From positions 1 to 64,000 of the forward strand of contig NZ_NCXM01000014.1 in NCBI RefSeq assembly GCF_002104765.1: DNA of 64,000 bases, given 5' to 3'. Shown one piece after another: positions 1 through 8,651 of the stretch; position 1 is the first letter of the stretch, and every line of letters begins with the position of its first letter. The notes beneath the pieces were generated by a model that was not told the origin of the DNA, did not search any database, and saw only the letters and a list, made by a program, of their open reading frames with translations. This DNA comes from Mycolicibacterium vulneris. GTDB taxonomy: Bacteria; Actinomycetota; Actinomycetes; Mycobacteriales; Mycobacteriaceae. The position numbers were made by a program, and so were the translations under genes.

Positions 1-78
1 CAATCACCACCGGCAACACTCAGCGATAGGCAAGGTCCCACCCATCACGCGATTGATCAACCTGCCTGGGCAGTACAG

Positions 79-1212
79 CTAGAACAGCCGGCTGTCCGGC
101 GGCGGTCCCGCCACCGGACGGACCAATCCGGCCCCGGTGACCATCGGCAGGTCCAATGCCGACAGCAGACCGGGCGGGGCCGCGCACACCGCCGGGATGG
201 CGTTCACCATCCGCGAGGCGCCCGCGATGCGCGCCCCCAGGTCGTGGTCGTGGTCTTCGGCCATCTCGAATTCGCACCGCATGCTCGGCGATCCCTCGAT
301 CTCCACGCGGTAGAGGCCCTGCCCGGAGGCCAGCCCGTAGCCGAGGTCCTTCGGCGGGATCGAGATGTGCGGCTGCGGCCAGTCGGGGGCGATGTCGTCG
401 CGCATCCGCGTCACGTGGTCGACCACGAAAGTCGGTTTCCCGTCGACATAACCGGTGAGCGTGGAGCGCATCGCGGCGATGGTTCCGGCGCCGATGTGAC
501 CGGTGGGGGTGTCGAAGGACTCGGTGGCGCAAATCCGCTCGTTGCCCTCCTCGATGCTGTCGACTTTGACGCCCAGACCCGCGGCGAGCTGGTGCAGAAC
601 GGGCCCCCAAGCGAAGGTGAAGATTCCGGGCTGCGCCGCGAACGCCTGATATTCCGGTGGCTTGCCGAAGCCGAGGATCTCATACACCGCCGACTTGTCC
701 GGGTAGGTCGCGTAGTTGAACATCTCGGTTACCCGCACCGACTCGATCACCCGGGAAACGCCGGTAAGCACCAGTGGCAGCACGTCATTGGCGAACCCGG
801 AGTCGATGCCGGTCGTGAAGAACGACACACCCCCGTCGAGCGCGGCCTGCCGCAGCGGGGTGGTGAAGGCGGCGTCAAGGCCGTCGGGGAACACCAGCGG
901 CACGACCGAGCAGGACACCACGTTCTTGCCGGACCTCAGGATCGAAACCATGTCGGCCGTGGCATCGAGCGGCCGTAGGTTGGCGCCGGCGGCATACACC
1001 ACCACGTCGGCGTCGCCGGCGAGCAGCGCCGCCGGGTCCTGGGTGGCCACCACGCCGACCGGCGCGATGCCGCACAACTCCCCGGCGTCGCGGCCGGCCT
1101 TCGCGTCGCTGTGCACCACAACGTCGACCAGTTCAAGCTCCGGATGGTCGATCACCCCACGCAGGGCGATCACACCCATGGATCCCGGCCCCCATACCCC
1201 CACCTTGAACAC
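79..1212 (-). CDS. DapB-fold NAD(P)-dependent oxidoreductase
   Basis: 377 aa from a GTG start. The N-terminus (residues 2-12) has a GxGxMG-type Rossmann motif (GVWGPGSMG). The rest resembles the dihydrodipicolinate-reductase-like family that includes 2,4-diaminopentanoate dehydrogenase, with a long C-terminal domain; DAGELCG near residue 41 and a NAIPAVCAAPPG block near the end are shared with the second copy at 44067-45167. Mycobacteria carry several such genes near lipid or steroid genes, and the true substrate is unknown, so a role in lysine synthesis should not be assumed. It is divergent from the IclR gene, with a perfect palindrome between them, so IclR probably controls it. The 78 bp between its stop and the window edge hold nothing I recognise. 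Confidence 0.8.
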   Translation of the reverse strand: MFKVGVWGPGSMGVIALRGVIDHPELELVDVVVHSDAKAGRDAGELCGIAPVGVVATQDPAALLAGDADVVVYAAGANLRPLDATADMVSILRSGKNVVSCSVVPLVFPDGLDAAFTTPLRQAALDGGVSFFTTGIDSGFANDVLPLVLTGVSRVIESVRVTEMFNYATYPDKSAVYEILGFGKPPEYQAFAAQPGIFTFAWGPVLHQLAAGLGVKVDSIEEGNERICATESFDTPTGHIGAGTIAAMRSTLTGYVDGKPTFVVDHVTRMRDDIAPDWPQPHISIPPKDLGYGLASGQGLYRVEIEGSPSMRCEFEMAEDHDHDLGARIAGASRMVNAIPAVCAAPPGLLSALDLPMVTGAGLVRPVAGPPPDSRLF

Positions 1213-1219
1213 GACTGTC

Positions 1220-1233
1220 TCCTAATATTAGGA
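1220..1233. promoter_or_regulatory. Perfect 14-bp palindrome, probable IclR operator
   Basis: TCCTAATATTAGGA is a perfect 14-bp palindrome. It lies 7 bp upstream of the GTG of the DapB-fold gene and about 40 bp upstream of the IclR start. IclR-family proteins usually bind such short dyads in divergent spacers. It is the only AT-rich stretch in the spacer and may overlap a -10 region. Binding by the neighbouring regulator is inferred. Confidence 0.55.
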
Positions 1234-1274
1234 CGCATATCCTTGCATTTCGGACGGATCGTAGGGAGGTGGCG

Positions 1275-2165
1275 GTGGATACGTCAATGGCCGCGACGCG
1301 GAGCGAATCGGGTGCCAAGTCACCGCCCACCGCGCGGGTGATGGACGTCCTTGCCGCCCTGGCGAATTCGGAACGCGGCCTGACCTCGGCCGAGGTGGCG
1401 AAGAGTTGCGCGATCAGCACCTCGACCTGCGCGCTGGTGCTGGCCGAGCTGGAGCGGCGGGCCTGGGTGGCGCGGCGCGTCGATCGCCGCTACGTGCTGG
1501 GCAGCGGGCTGTTCGGGCTGGTGCACGGGCTGCGCGAGCAGTTCCCGCTGCTGGACCGGGGGCGCGCCACGCTGCGCTTCCTGCACGACACGCTCGGGGC
1601 CGGCTGCTCGATGTCCAAAGTCGGCGCTCGGCATCTGACCACCGTCGACGCGGTCGGCCACGGCGCCGGCGGCCAACGCGCGGTGGGTCAGCGCTTCCCC
1701 ATCGACCCGCCGTTCGGCCTGGTCGCCATGGCGTGGCGCGACGACCAGTTCGTCGAGGCGTGGTTGCGTCGGGTGACGCCCAGGCTCACCCGCACCGAAA
1801 TCGCCGAGCACCAGAGGGTACTCGCCGATATCCGCGCCCGCGGCTACGGGGCGTGGCGGTTCGACGACACCCACCTGTCGCTGCGCAACCGGCTGACCGA
1901 CGTGCTGGCCTCCCTGGAGCCGACGGCTCAGGTCGCCCGCCAGGTCACCACGCTGATGACGATGGTGACCCTGCAGTCGGTCACCGATGTCCTCGAAAGG
2001 GAATTAGCCACAACGGAATTCGTCGTCCTGCCGATCTTCGCCCATGACGGCCAGCCCGAGTACCAAATCCAGATTCACCTGGGCCACGCCACCGGGCTGA
2101 CCCTGCCGGAACTCGACGCCGCGCTGCGGCACGCCCAGGGGCTACTCGCCGCGGAGCTGCCCTGA
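1275..2165 (+). CDS. IclR-family transcriptional regulator
   Basis: 296 aa from the chosen GTG at 1275. A GTG at 1269 is also in frame, but the ribosome-binding site GGGAGG (1264-1269) overlaps it and sits 5 bp before 1275. The N-terminal winged helix-turn-helix (about residues 18-75: RVMDVLAALANSERGLTSAE, then the CAISTSTCALVLAELE recognition region) is followed by an IclR-type effector domain. It is divergent from the DapB-fold gene and followed at 25 bp by a pirin. Likely role: local repressor or activator of the oxidoreductase and possibly of itself. The ligand is unknown. Confidence 0.85.
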   Translation: MDTSMAATRSESGAKSPPTARVMDVLAALANSERGLTSAEVAKSCAISTSTCALVLAELERRAWVARRVDRRYVLGSGLFGLVHGLREQFPLLDRGRATLRFLHDTLGAGCSMSKVGARHLTTVDAVGHGAGGQRAVGQRFPIDPPFGLVAMAWRDDQFVEAWLRRVTPRLTRTEIAEHQRVLADIRARGYGAWRFDDTHLSLRNRLTDVLASLEPTAQVARQVTTLMTMVTLQSVTDVLERELATTEFVVLPIFAHDGQPEYQIQIHLGHATGLTLPELDAALRHAQGLLAAELP

Positions 2166-2178
2166 GGCGGCCGACGAT

Positions 2179-2184
2179 TAGGCT
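2179..2184 (+). promoter_or_regulatory. Possible -10 box of a near-leaderless pirin transcript
   Basis: TAGGCT fits the mycobacterial -10 pattern TANNNT and ends 6 bp before the pirin ATG at 2191, the spacing of leaderless mycobacterial transcripts. No convincing -35 is visible and no strong Shine-Dalgarno precedes the ATG. Confidence 0.35.
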
Positions 2185-2190
2185 GGGGTG

Positions 2191-2916
2191 ATGCCCGCCA
2201 GCACGGAGATCAGGGATGCGGCAACCCGGGCCGTCACCAGTACCCCCTGGCTGAGCTCCCGGCACTCTTTCTCCTTCGGCGACCACTACGACCCGGACAA
2301 CACCCACTTCGGGCTGCTGCTGGTGAACAACGACGATATCGTCGCGCCGGGAACGGGATTCGACACCCACCCACACCGGGACATGGAGATCGTGACCTGG
2401 GTGCTGCGCGGCGAACTGTCGCACCATGACTCCGCCGGCAATCGCGGGGTGATCTATCCCGGCCTGGCACAACGCATGTCGGCCGGTAGCGGGATCCTGC
2501 ACTCCGAGCGAAACGACTCCCTCAGTGAGCCAGTTCATTTCGTGCAGATGTGGGTGATGCCCGACGAGGCCGGTGTGCACCCGAGCTACCAACAGCATGA
2601 GATCGACGACAAGCTGCTGGCGGGCAACCTTGTGCCGATCGCCTCAGGGATGTCCGCGCACGATGCCGCGATCACCCTGCACAACCGCAACGCCGCGCTG
2701 CACGCGACCCGGTTGCCGACCGGCGCCGCGGTGAGCCTTCCGCAGGCCCCCTACCTGCACCTTTTCGTGGCCCGGGGCCGAGTCAGCGTGGAAGGAATCG
2801 GCGCGGTGAACGAGGGCGACGCGGTGCGATTCACCGATGCGGACGGGCGGCGCGTGTCGGCGGGCGAGCCGTCGGAACTGCTGATCTGGGAGATGCACGC
2901 GAAGCTGGGTGACTGA
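2191..2916 (+). CDS. Pirin family protein (Rv0181c homologue)
   Basis: 241 aa; ATG at 2191 preferred over the GTG directly before it. It is a bicupin of the pirin family. The N-terminal metal site is intact: His60 and His62 in THPHRD, then His104 and Glu106 in GILHSERN, matching the two-His, His, Glu iron-binding pattern of pirins. Several bacterial pirins act as quercetinases or redox-sensitive regulators; which applies here cannot be told from sequence. It follows the IclR gene at 25 bp on the same strand and precedes the YhgE-like membrane protein. A second, longer pirin lies at 59672-60664. Confidence 0.85.
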   Translation: MPASTEIRDAATRAVTSTPWLSSRHSFSFGDHYDPDNTHFGLLLVNNDDIVAPGTGFDTHPHRDMEIVTWVLRGELSHHDSAGNRGVIYPGLAQRMSAGSGILHSERNDSLSEPVHFVQMWVMPDEAGVHPSYQQHEIDDKLLAGNLVPIASGMSAHDAAITLHNRNAALHATRLPTGAAVSLPQAPYLHLFVARGRVSVEGIGAVNEGDAVRFTDADGRRVSAGEPSELLIWEMHAKLGD

Positions 2917-2961
2917 GGCCGTAGCGGGCCGCAACCCATGGAGGGCCGGCGCCGCAGCCCA

Positions 2962-2967
2962 TAGAGT
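2962..2967 (+). promoter_or_regulatory. Candidate -10 box upstream of the YhgE-like gene
   Basis: TAGAGT matches TANNNT. A start point about 7 bp downstream would give a short leader carrying the clear AGGAG ribosome-binding site just before the ATG at 2991. No good -35 is visible. Confidence 0.35.
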
Positions 2968-2990
2968 GGGCACGACAGACAGGAGTCGGC

Positions 2991-4472
2991 ATGCCTCACT
3001 CGCACCCGCAGCACGCGGCGCCCAACCCCAACCGGAACATCAAGGCGATCCGCACCGTGCGGTTCTGGGCGGCACCCCTGGTCATCACCGTGGCACTGAT
3101 GTCGGCGTTGTGCGCGCTCTACCTCGGCGGCATCCTGAATCCCACGACCAACCTGCGCCATTTCCCCATAGCGGTGGTGAACGAGGACGCCGGGCCCGGC
3201 GGCGCACAGATCGTCGACCAGCTGGTCAATGGGTTGGACAAGAACAAGTTCGACGTCCGGGTGCTCTCCCGTAGCGAGGCCCGGCACCAACTGGACACCG
3301 GCCGGGTGTACGGCCAGGTGTTGATACCACCGAGCTTCTCGTCGAAGCTGCGGGACTTCGCGACCAGCGCGGTGCTGCCGGACCGCGTAGACCGGCCGTC
3401 GATCACGGTCTCTACCAATCCGCGTGCCGGCACCCTGGGGGCGAGCATCGCCGGCCAGACCCTCAACATGGCGATGGGAATCGCCAACGGCATAGCCGGG
3501 CAACGGGTTATCGCCGAGGTGGCCGCGCAAACCGGCGGTGCGCCGCTGGCCGGGGCGGCCCAGGTGGGACTCAGCGCCCCGATCGATATCCAGTCGAACG
3601 TCTACAACCCCCTGCCCAACGGCACCGGCAACGGCCTGTCGGCCTTCTACTACGCGCTCTTGCTGCTGCTGGCCGGCTTCACGGGCAGCATCGTGGTCAG
3701 CACGCTGGTGGACGCGTTGCTCGGTTATGTGCCGGCCGAATTCGGCCCCGTGTACCGGTTCGCCGAGCAGGTCAGGATCTCCAGATTTCAGACGCTGCTG
3801 CTGAAGTGGGCCATGATGGTGCTGCTCGGGTTGCTGACCTCGGCGGTGTACCTCGCGATCGCGGACGGGCTGGGCATGCCCATCGATCACAGCTGGCAGC
3901 TCTGGGCGTTCGGCGTGTTCGCGATCGCCGCCGTCGGCATCACGTCCAGTTCCCTGCTCTCGGTGCTGGGCACCGCCGGAATGCTGGTCAGCATGCTCAT
4001 CTTCGTGATCCTCGGGCTGCCGTCGGCCGGCGCCACGGTGCCGCTGGAGGCGACTCCGTCGTTCTTTCGCTGGCTGGCCGAATTCGAGCCGATGCACCAG
4101 GTCTTCCTCGGGGCCCGGTCGCTGCTGTACTTCGGTGGCCGTGGCGATGCCGGCCTGACGCAGGCGCTGACCATGACGACGATCGGCCTCGTGATCGGGC
4201 TGCTGCTCGGTGGCATCGTCACACACCTCTACGACCGCAAGGGTTTTCACCGGATTCAGGGTGCGGTCGAGCTTGCTATCGCCCAGGAGCACCAGGCGCA
4301 GCACCAAACCCGCCGCGGCAAGCACGCGGACGCGGCCGCCGACAGCGAACCGGCCGAGCCCGCCGGTCCGGAGCCGGCCGAGGCCGCCGCCACCGGGCCC
4401 GCCGAGGCCGCCGCCACCTGGCCCGCCGAACCCACCGCTACCGGGCCCGAAAGTTCAACCGAGCAAGCGTAA
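2991..4472 (+). CDS. YhgE/Pip-like ABC-2-type membrane protein (Rv0180c homologue)
   Basis: 493 aa; ATG preceded by AGGAG. One N-terminal membrane helix (about residues 24-46) is followed by a large extracytoplasmic domain of about 160 residues. Then come about five to six C-terminal helices (about residues 215-420) in the arrangement of YhgE/Pip and ABC-2 permease-like proteins. The C-terminus is a charged, low-complexity tail rich in Ala, Glu and Pro (about residues 445-493) with imperfect repeats of the type PAEAAATGPAEAAATWPAE. Related proteins are linked to export or to phage infection. The job of this one is unknown. It is conserved downstream of mce1 in mycobacteria. Confidence 0.75.
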   Translation: MPHSHPQHAAPNPNRNIKAIRTVRFWAAPLVITVALMSALCALYLGGILNPTTNLRHFPIAVVNEDAGPGGAQIVDQLVNGLDKNKFDVRVLSRSEARHQLDTGRVYGQVLIPPSFSSKLRDFATSAVLPDRVDRPSITVSTNPRAGTLGASIAGQTLNMAMGIANGIAGQRVIAEVAAQTGGAPLAGAAQVGLSAPIDIQSNVYNPLPNGTGNGLSAFYYALLLLLAGFTGSIVVSTLVDALLGYVPAEFGPVYRFAEQVRISRFQTLLLKWAMMVLLGLLTSAVYLAIADGLGMPIDHSWQLWAFGVFAIAAVGITSSSLLSVLGTAGMLVSMLIFVILGLPSAGATVPLEATPSFFRWLAEFEPMHQVFLGARSLLYFGGRGDAGLTQALTMTTIGLVIGLLLGGIVTHLYDRKGFHRIQGAVELAIAQEHQAQHQTRRGKHADAAADSEPAEPAGPEPAEAAATGPAEAAATWPAEPTATGPESSTEQA

Positions 4473-4511
4473 TTCGCGCGTAGCCCTACCGTCATCGCAT
4501 TGTTATTTCTG

Positions 4512-4540
4512 TTGACAGTGTGACTTCTGGGACTGATGAT
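4512..4540 (+). promoter_or_regulatory. Candidate promoter of the phosphodiester glycosidase gene
   Basis: A perfect TTGACA (4512-4517) is followed after 17 bp by GATGAT (4535-4540), a weak -10. The start codon lies 37 bp further on, with a GGAAAGG ribosome-binding site. The 105-bp spacer is clearly richer in A and T than its neighbours. Confidence 0.4.
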
Positions 4541-4577
4541 GTTGCTGTTGCATTAGTACCTGGCGGAAAGGGCTATC

Positions 4578-5660
4578 GTGCTGACCCGACGCGCCAGCTT
4601 CCGCCGGCTCGCGGCGTGCTGCGCCACCGTCGTTGCCTGCCTCACCCTGGCCATCACCTCCGGACAGCCCCTCGCCCGGGCCGCCGACGGCCGCGACCTG
4701 CTGGCCAACGCCATCGGCAGCACCCGTGGTTCCTACCTGGTCTACAACTTCGGCCCCGGCCATCCCGCGCCGATGCTCAACGCCGGCGGCAGCTGGTACG
4801 AGATGAACAACGGCGGCCACCTGATGATCATCAAGAACGCGGCGGGACGCCTGTCGCCGCACCTGCTGGTCGACACACACCAGGGCGACCAGGCCCGCTG
4901 CGAAAACAACCCCGGCGCCCGCACCGCCGAGGGCCTCTGGCAGGCCTCGGAGCTGTACGCCCCGCTGCAGGCCTGGCAGCGCATGGGCCAGCCGACCATC
5001 GCGATCAACGCCAACTTCTTCGACGTCCGCGGCCAGAAGGGCGGCTCGTGGCGCCAGACCGGCTGCAGCTCACCGCTGGGCGCCTTCGTGGACAACACCC
5101 AGGGCCAGGGCCGCGCCAACCAGGCGGTCACCGGCACCGTCGCCTACCCCGGCAAGCAGGGCCTGTCCGGTGGCGGCGAAAGCTGGAGCGCCCTGTCCAC
5201 CATGATCCTGCCGTCCGGTGGCGCCCCATATGTGGTGTGGCCCAAGACAAAGAGCGACTACGACGCCGCCACCCCGGTGGTCGCCGACCTGCTCAGCAAG
5301 AACGAGAAGTTCGTCGCGGTCTCCGGCATCGGGCTGTTGGCGCCCGGCAACACCGGACAGCTGCACGACGGCGGGCCCAGCGCGGCGCGAACGGCCATTG
5401 CTTACGCCAGGCAAAAGGACGAGATGTACATCTTCGAGGGCGGCAACTACACCCCGGACAACATGCAGGACCTGTTCCGCGGACTGGGCAGCGATAACGC
5501 CTTGCTGCTCGACGGCGGTGGCTCGTCGGCGATCGTGCTGCGCCGCGACACCGGGGGCATGTGGGCCGGCGCGGGATCGCCGCGCGGATCGTGTGACACC
5601 CGGCAGGTGCTCTGCGATTCACACGAGCGAGCGCTGCCCAGCTGGTTGGCGTTCAACTAG
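4578..5660 (+). CDS. lprO: Secreted phosphodiester glycosidase (NAGPA-type), LprO-like
   Basis: 360 aa from GTG with GGAAAGG upstream. The N-terminus is a signal sequence (RR near residues 4-9, hydrophobic to about residue 30). Cleavage could be at ARA/ADG near residue 36, or lipid could be attached at Cys21 in VVAC; the position matches Rv0179c, annotated as possible lipoprotein LprO. The mature part has hallmarks of the phosphodiester glycosidase domain: an INANFFD motif (about residues 143-149) and the terminal LLLDGGGSSAIVLR motif (about residues 310-323) that carries active-site residues in uncovering-enzyme relatives. Likely extracytoplasmic; substrate unknown. It overlaps the convergent DUF1275 gene by 8 bp. 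Confidence 0.75.
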   Translation: MLTRRASFRRLAACCATVVACLTLAITSGQPLARAADGRDLLANAIGSTRGSYLVYNFGPGHPAPMLNAGGSWYEMNNGGHLMIIKNAAGRLSPHLLVDTHQGDQARCENNPGARTAEGLWQASELYAPLQAWQRMGQPTIAINANFFDVRGQKGGSWRQTGCSSPLGAFVDNTQGQGRANQAVTGTVAYPGKQGLSGGGESWSALSTMILPSGGAPYVVWPKTKSDYDAATPVVADLLSKNEKFVAVSGIGLLAPGNTGQLHDGGPSAARTAIAYARQKDEMYIFEGGNYTPDNMQDLFRGLGSDNALLLDGGGSSAIVLRRDTGGMWAGAGSPRGSCDTRQVLCDSHERALPSWLAFN

Positions 5661-6354
5661 CAACGGCGCCAGCAGTTTTCGTCGCTGCCGGACCCCACCG
5701 GAAGATCAGCAGGCTCGCCGTTATCACCGCCGCGGTGACCACGAACACCGGGGCGATCACGTATCTCGACATCGTCGCACCGAAGAAGGCGCCGCCACAC
5801 ATGGTGGCGACCACGCCGATGCGCAGCCTGCGGCGTTCGCCGGTCCCGCCGGCCAGGCGACTGTCCAGTCCGAGGCTGACGATCGTCGACGTCAGCACCG
5901 TGGTGGACAGCTCCTGAATACCGAACTGACGCGCACTCGAGTGTTGTAAGCCGAACGTCACCGCGAGGATGCCTATCATGATCAGCTTTGAATTCCCTTG
6001 ATAGCGCAGCAGTCCCGTGCCCGCCAGGGTCGCCAGCGCTACCAGCAGAACGATCTCGGTTGCCAGTAACGTGGTGATCCACGTTCGCGTGCGGATGCCG
6101 AAATGGCGTGCCAGACGGCCGCTGACGATCGTCGTGCAGAGGAAGGTCGGCAGCGCCACTGCGACGGCGGTCAGGTCGATTGTGGTGCTCGGCGCCAACC
6201 AGAATCCGAGGAAGATCACGTTGCCTGTCATGTTGGCGACGAACACGTGGCCGAGCGCCAGGATGCTGATCGAGTCGGCCAATCCGGTGGCGAAGGTCAA
6301 CAGCAGCAACGCAGCGACGGTCCATCGTTCGGATACCGGTGATGTGACAGCCAT
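5653..6354 (-). CDS. DUF1275 (YoaK) family membrane protein
   Basis: 233 aa with about six hydrophobic helices. GLADSISILALGHVFVANMTGN (about residues 24-45) is the signature of DUF1275, whose function is not established. It starts 37 bp downstream of the last mce-associated gene on the same strand, so it may be read through from the mce1 operon, although it is not a standard mce1 member. It converges with the glycosidase gene, overlapping by 8 bp. Confidence 0.75.
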   Translation of the reverse strand: MAVTSPVSERWTVAALLLLTFATGLADSISILALGHVFVANMTGNVIFLGFWLAPSTTIDLTAVAVALPTFLCTTIVSGRLARHFGIRTRTWITTLLATEIVLLVALATLAGTGLLRYQGNSKLIMIGILAVTFGLQHSSARQFGIQELSTTVLTSTIVSLGLDSRLAGGTGERRRLRIGVVATMCGGAFFGATMSRYVIAPVFVVTAAVITASLLIFRWGPAATKTAGAVAS

Positions 6355-6391
6355 GCGGTGCAGTGTATTTCGGCGCCACTCGCGGCCGGCG

Positions 6392-7126
6392 TCAAACTTT
6401 CGGCGTCAGATCCAGCGACGTGATCGTCGTCATCCTGGTCACCAGCCAACGGTTGTCGGACCGCTTCAAGAACAGCCGGTACGACAGGTACTTCAGCGAC
6501 GGGACGTTCTTGGTCAGCGGGCTGGTGGAGGTCGTGTTGGTATAGACGATGACTGCGGCGTTGGGGTCGTCGAGCGTTTCGACCGCCGCGCCGGTGACCT
6601 CGGTGCTGTTGGTGATCTTGGCCTGCTTGTTGGGGGCCACGATCGCGTCGACGAATTTGCGGTACTGCGCTTCGAAATCGCCGCTGAGGTAGCGGGATGC
6701 GCGGTCGGCGAGCGTGTCCATGTTTTCCGGCGTGTAAGTCCACAGCGTGGTGATCGCGTTCGCGGCGGTCCGCGCGACGTTCAGCTTCGTTGCGGCGGTG
6801 GCCCGATCGGCCAGGTACGGCTGCATCATCGCGCCGGCGTACGCGGCGGACCCGACGAACAGCAGGGCGGCGATCGTGGCGACCACGGCCCAGGCCTTAC
6901 CGGCCTGCCGCTTCTTTCCCGCGCCGTCGGCCGGCGCCGCGGCGGCGGTCTGTTCCGCGTCCTCGTCGACGGCCTCGGCATCGGTGCCGTCCGACGCGAC
7001 CTTGTCGCCCTGAGCGCCGGATTCCGTTGTCGCATCTGCCTTTCCGGCGCGCCGCTCCGAGCCGTCGCCCTCCGCCGCGCCCGTCGCCTCGGTCTCGGGG
7101 GCGTCCGGTTGCTCCTCGGCGGTCAC
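6392..7126 (-). CDS. Mce-associated membrane protein Mas1D (Rv0178 homologue)
   Basis: 244 aa if it starts at the GTG at 7126, which overlaps the upstream stop as GTGA; a longer frame reaching 7189 exists but would run into mas1C. The first about 75 residues are acidic, Ala/Glu/Asp-rich and low-complexity. One membrane helix (about residues 80-101) is followed by an extracytoplasmic NTF2-like Mas domain. Mas proteins are thought to stabilise or assist MCE lipid transporters. It is the last gene of the mce1 chain. Confidence 0.85.
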   Translation of the reverse strand: MTAEEQPDAPETEATGAAEGDGSERRAGKADATTESGAQGDKVASDGTDAEAVDEDAEQTAAAAPADGAGKKRQAGKAWAVVATIAALLFVGSAAYAGAMMQPYLADRATAATKLNVARTAANAITTLWTYTPENMDTLADRASRYLSGDFEAQYRKFVDAIVAPNKQAKITNSTEVTGAAVETLDDPNAAVIVYTNTTSTSPLTKNVPSLKYLSYRLFLKRSDNRWLVTRMTTITSLDLTPKV

Positions 7127-7683
7127 ATCACCTGCTGCAGGTTGCTGATCTTCCACTGGTTCCCTTCCTGCGTCGCGGTTGCCGCCCAACGGTTGGCGTT
7201 CTCCAAGACCTGTTTTTCATCCGGCGACTTGGTGGTGATCGCCGTCGCCACCATGACGCTGACGCTGCCGTCGTCATTCCATCGCTCCAGGCCGGCGTCC
7301 AGGACGCTGCCGGTGGCCGGTTCGGCGCGCGCGACCTGGAGCAGGATCTGGTTGGCGTTCTGCTGGTACTGCTTGGCGAAGTCACCGGTCGCCTGCGCCA
7401 ATATCCGGTTCACGTAGTCGTTTGCGTGAAAGGGATCGATGGAGGTGAACTGCGTCATGAACCCGGTCACGTAGCTGAGCACCTCGCGGTCCTTCGACGC
7501 GGTCCGCGCCCGGGAGTCATGCGAGCCGAGCATCAGTGCGCAGGCCGTGATCGCCGCGACCATGAGCAGCGCCGCGACCGTGCCGGCCAACGGCACCAGC
7601 CACGGCCGCTGCGCCTCGGCCTCGACCGGGCGCGCGATGAGCAGGGGCCGCTCGTCGGGTGCAAACCTGCGCCGCGGGCTCAT
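7123..7683 (-). CDS. Mce-associated membrane protein Mas1C (Rv0177 homologue)
   Basis: 186 aa; the ATG at 7683 overlaps the stop of mas1B as ATGA. The open frame continues upstream to 7887, but that part is antisense-like and off-frame inside mas1B. A short basic N-terminus (SPRRRFAPDE) is followed by a membrane helix at about residues 30-54 and a C-terminal Mas domain of the alpha+beta NTF2-like type. It is co-translated with its neighbours through 4-bp overlaps on both sides. Confidence 0.87.
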   Translation of the reverse strand: MSPRRRFAPDERPLLIARPVEAEAQRPWLVPLAGTVAALLMVAAITACALMLGSHDSRARTASKDREVLSYVTGFMTQFTSIDPFHANDYVNRILAQATGDFAKQYQQNANQILLQVARAEPATGSVLDAGLERWNDDGSVSVMVATAITTKSPDEKQVLENANRWAATATQEGNQWKISNLQQVM

Positions 7684-8651
7684 TTTCCGCCCCCGGGCTG
7701 CTTCGGCTTGGTCAGCACATTGAGATCGTCGACGCGCCAGGCGTTTCCGCCGCCCTTGGTGAAGTTCACCCGCACGGTGGCGCTGATGTAGCGCTGCTCG
7801 GGCCCGATGCCGCGCCGGCCTTGCATGAACAGCAGCATCGTCGCCCGGTCCGGGCCCGCCGATTCGATCGAGCTGTTGGTGACCCAATACTCGTTGATGA
7901 CCGGGTGCCCCTTCTGCACCAGGTCCTGCTGGGCGGCCAGCTGGGGCCGATATTTATCGGTCGCCAGCGACAGCGCCCGCGTGAAGTCGTCGTGCAGCGA
8001 CTTGGGGTCGTACGTCAGCATCTGGGCGACGATCTTCGGTCCCTGCGTGGCGATTTCGGCGCGGGTCTGATCGGTCGCCCGGTCCGTGGAGTACACCACG
8101 AAAAAGCTGATCGCGGCCCCGGCCAGGCAGAGCGCCACCGCGCTCGACACCGCGACCGCGGTCCAGCGCCGGATGCGGGCCGGCACCGTGCCCGGATCCA
8201 GGGGGTGCACTTCGGTGCGCACCAACATGTCGGCGAACGTGCGGCGTCGTGAATCCCACAGGGGCCAAAGCCATCCCACAATCGAGACGGTATCGAGCAG
8301 GTGTGCGACGTCCCGGAGCAGCAGGGTCCACGGGCCCGGCGCACCGCCGGAGCGTCGCGTCACCGCGATGCCCACCAGCGCGCGGCCCAGGCTCCAGCCG
8401 GTGATCACCGGCAGCAGCAGCCGATTGACCAGCACCAGCAGGGTGACGACGCCGAGGACGGAGATGGCCAGCCACCACCACAGGCCGCCCGCCGGAACGG
8501 TGAACCACACCAATACCATCGTCGCGATCACCGCGAGGCCCGGGAGCACGTCGACGGCGAATGCGCGAACGCGAGAATGCCAGGGCGCCAAGCCTTCTCG
8601 CGGTGACTCCTGGATTGCCGTGGGCGCAGTCTGTTCGACCACCACCGTCAC
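7680..8651 (-). CDS. Mce-associated RDD-domain membrane protein Mas1B (Rv0176 homologue)
   Basis: 323 aa from the GTG at 8651 (GTGA overlap with the mas1A stop). The much longer open frame to 9125 is a spurious extension through mas1A. An N-terminal RDD domain has three to four helices (about residues 20-140). Then comes a membrane anchor near residue 160 and an extracytoplasmic Mas domain. The fusion of RDD and Mas is normal for Rv0176 homologues. It probably belongs to the Mce1 envelope complex. Confidence 0.85.
   Translation of the reverse strand: MTVVVEQTAPTAIQESPREGLAPWHSRVRAFAVDVLPGLAVIATMVLVWFTVPAGGLWWWLAISVLGVVTLLVLVNRLLLPVITGWSLGRALVGIAVTRRSGGAPGPWTLLLRDVAHLLDTVSIVGWLWPLWDSRRRTFADMLVRTEVHPLDPGTVPARIRRWTAVAVSSAVALCLAGAAISFFVVYSTDRATDQTRAEIATQGPKIVAQMLTYDPKSLHDDFTRALSLATDKYRPQLAAQQDLVQKGHPVINEYWVTNSSIESAGPDRATMLLFMQGRRGIGPEQRYISATVRVNFTKGGGNAWRVDDLNVLTKPKQPGGGK

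Noticed and set aside
2751..4325. Long antisense open frames, such as 2751-4325 (-), 12809-14248 (+), 15351-16610 (+), 19921-21351 (+) and 37590-39722 (-)
   Set aside because: They lie opposite clear genes, have Arg/His/Gln-rich unnatural composition, and arise from the high GC at third codon positions.
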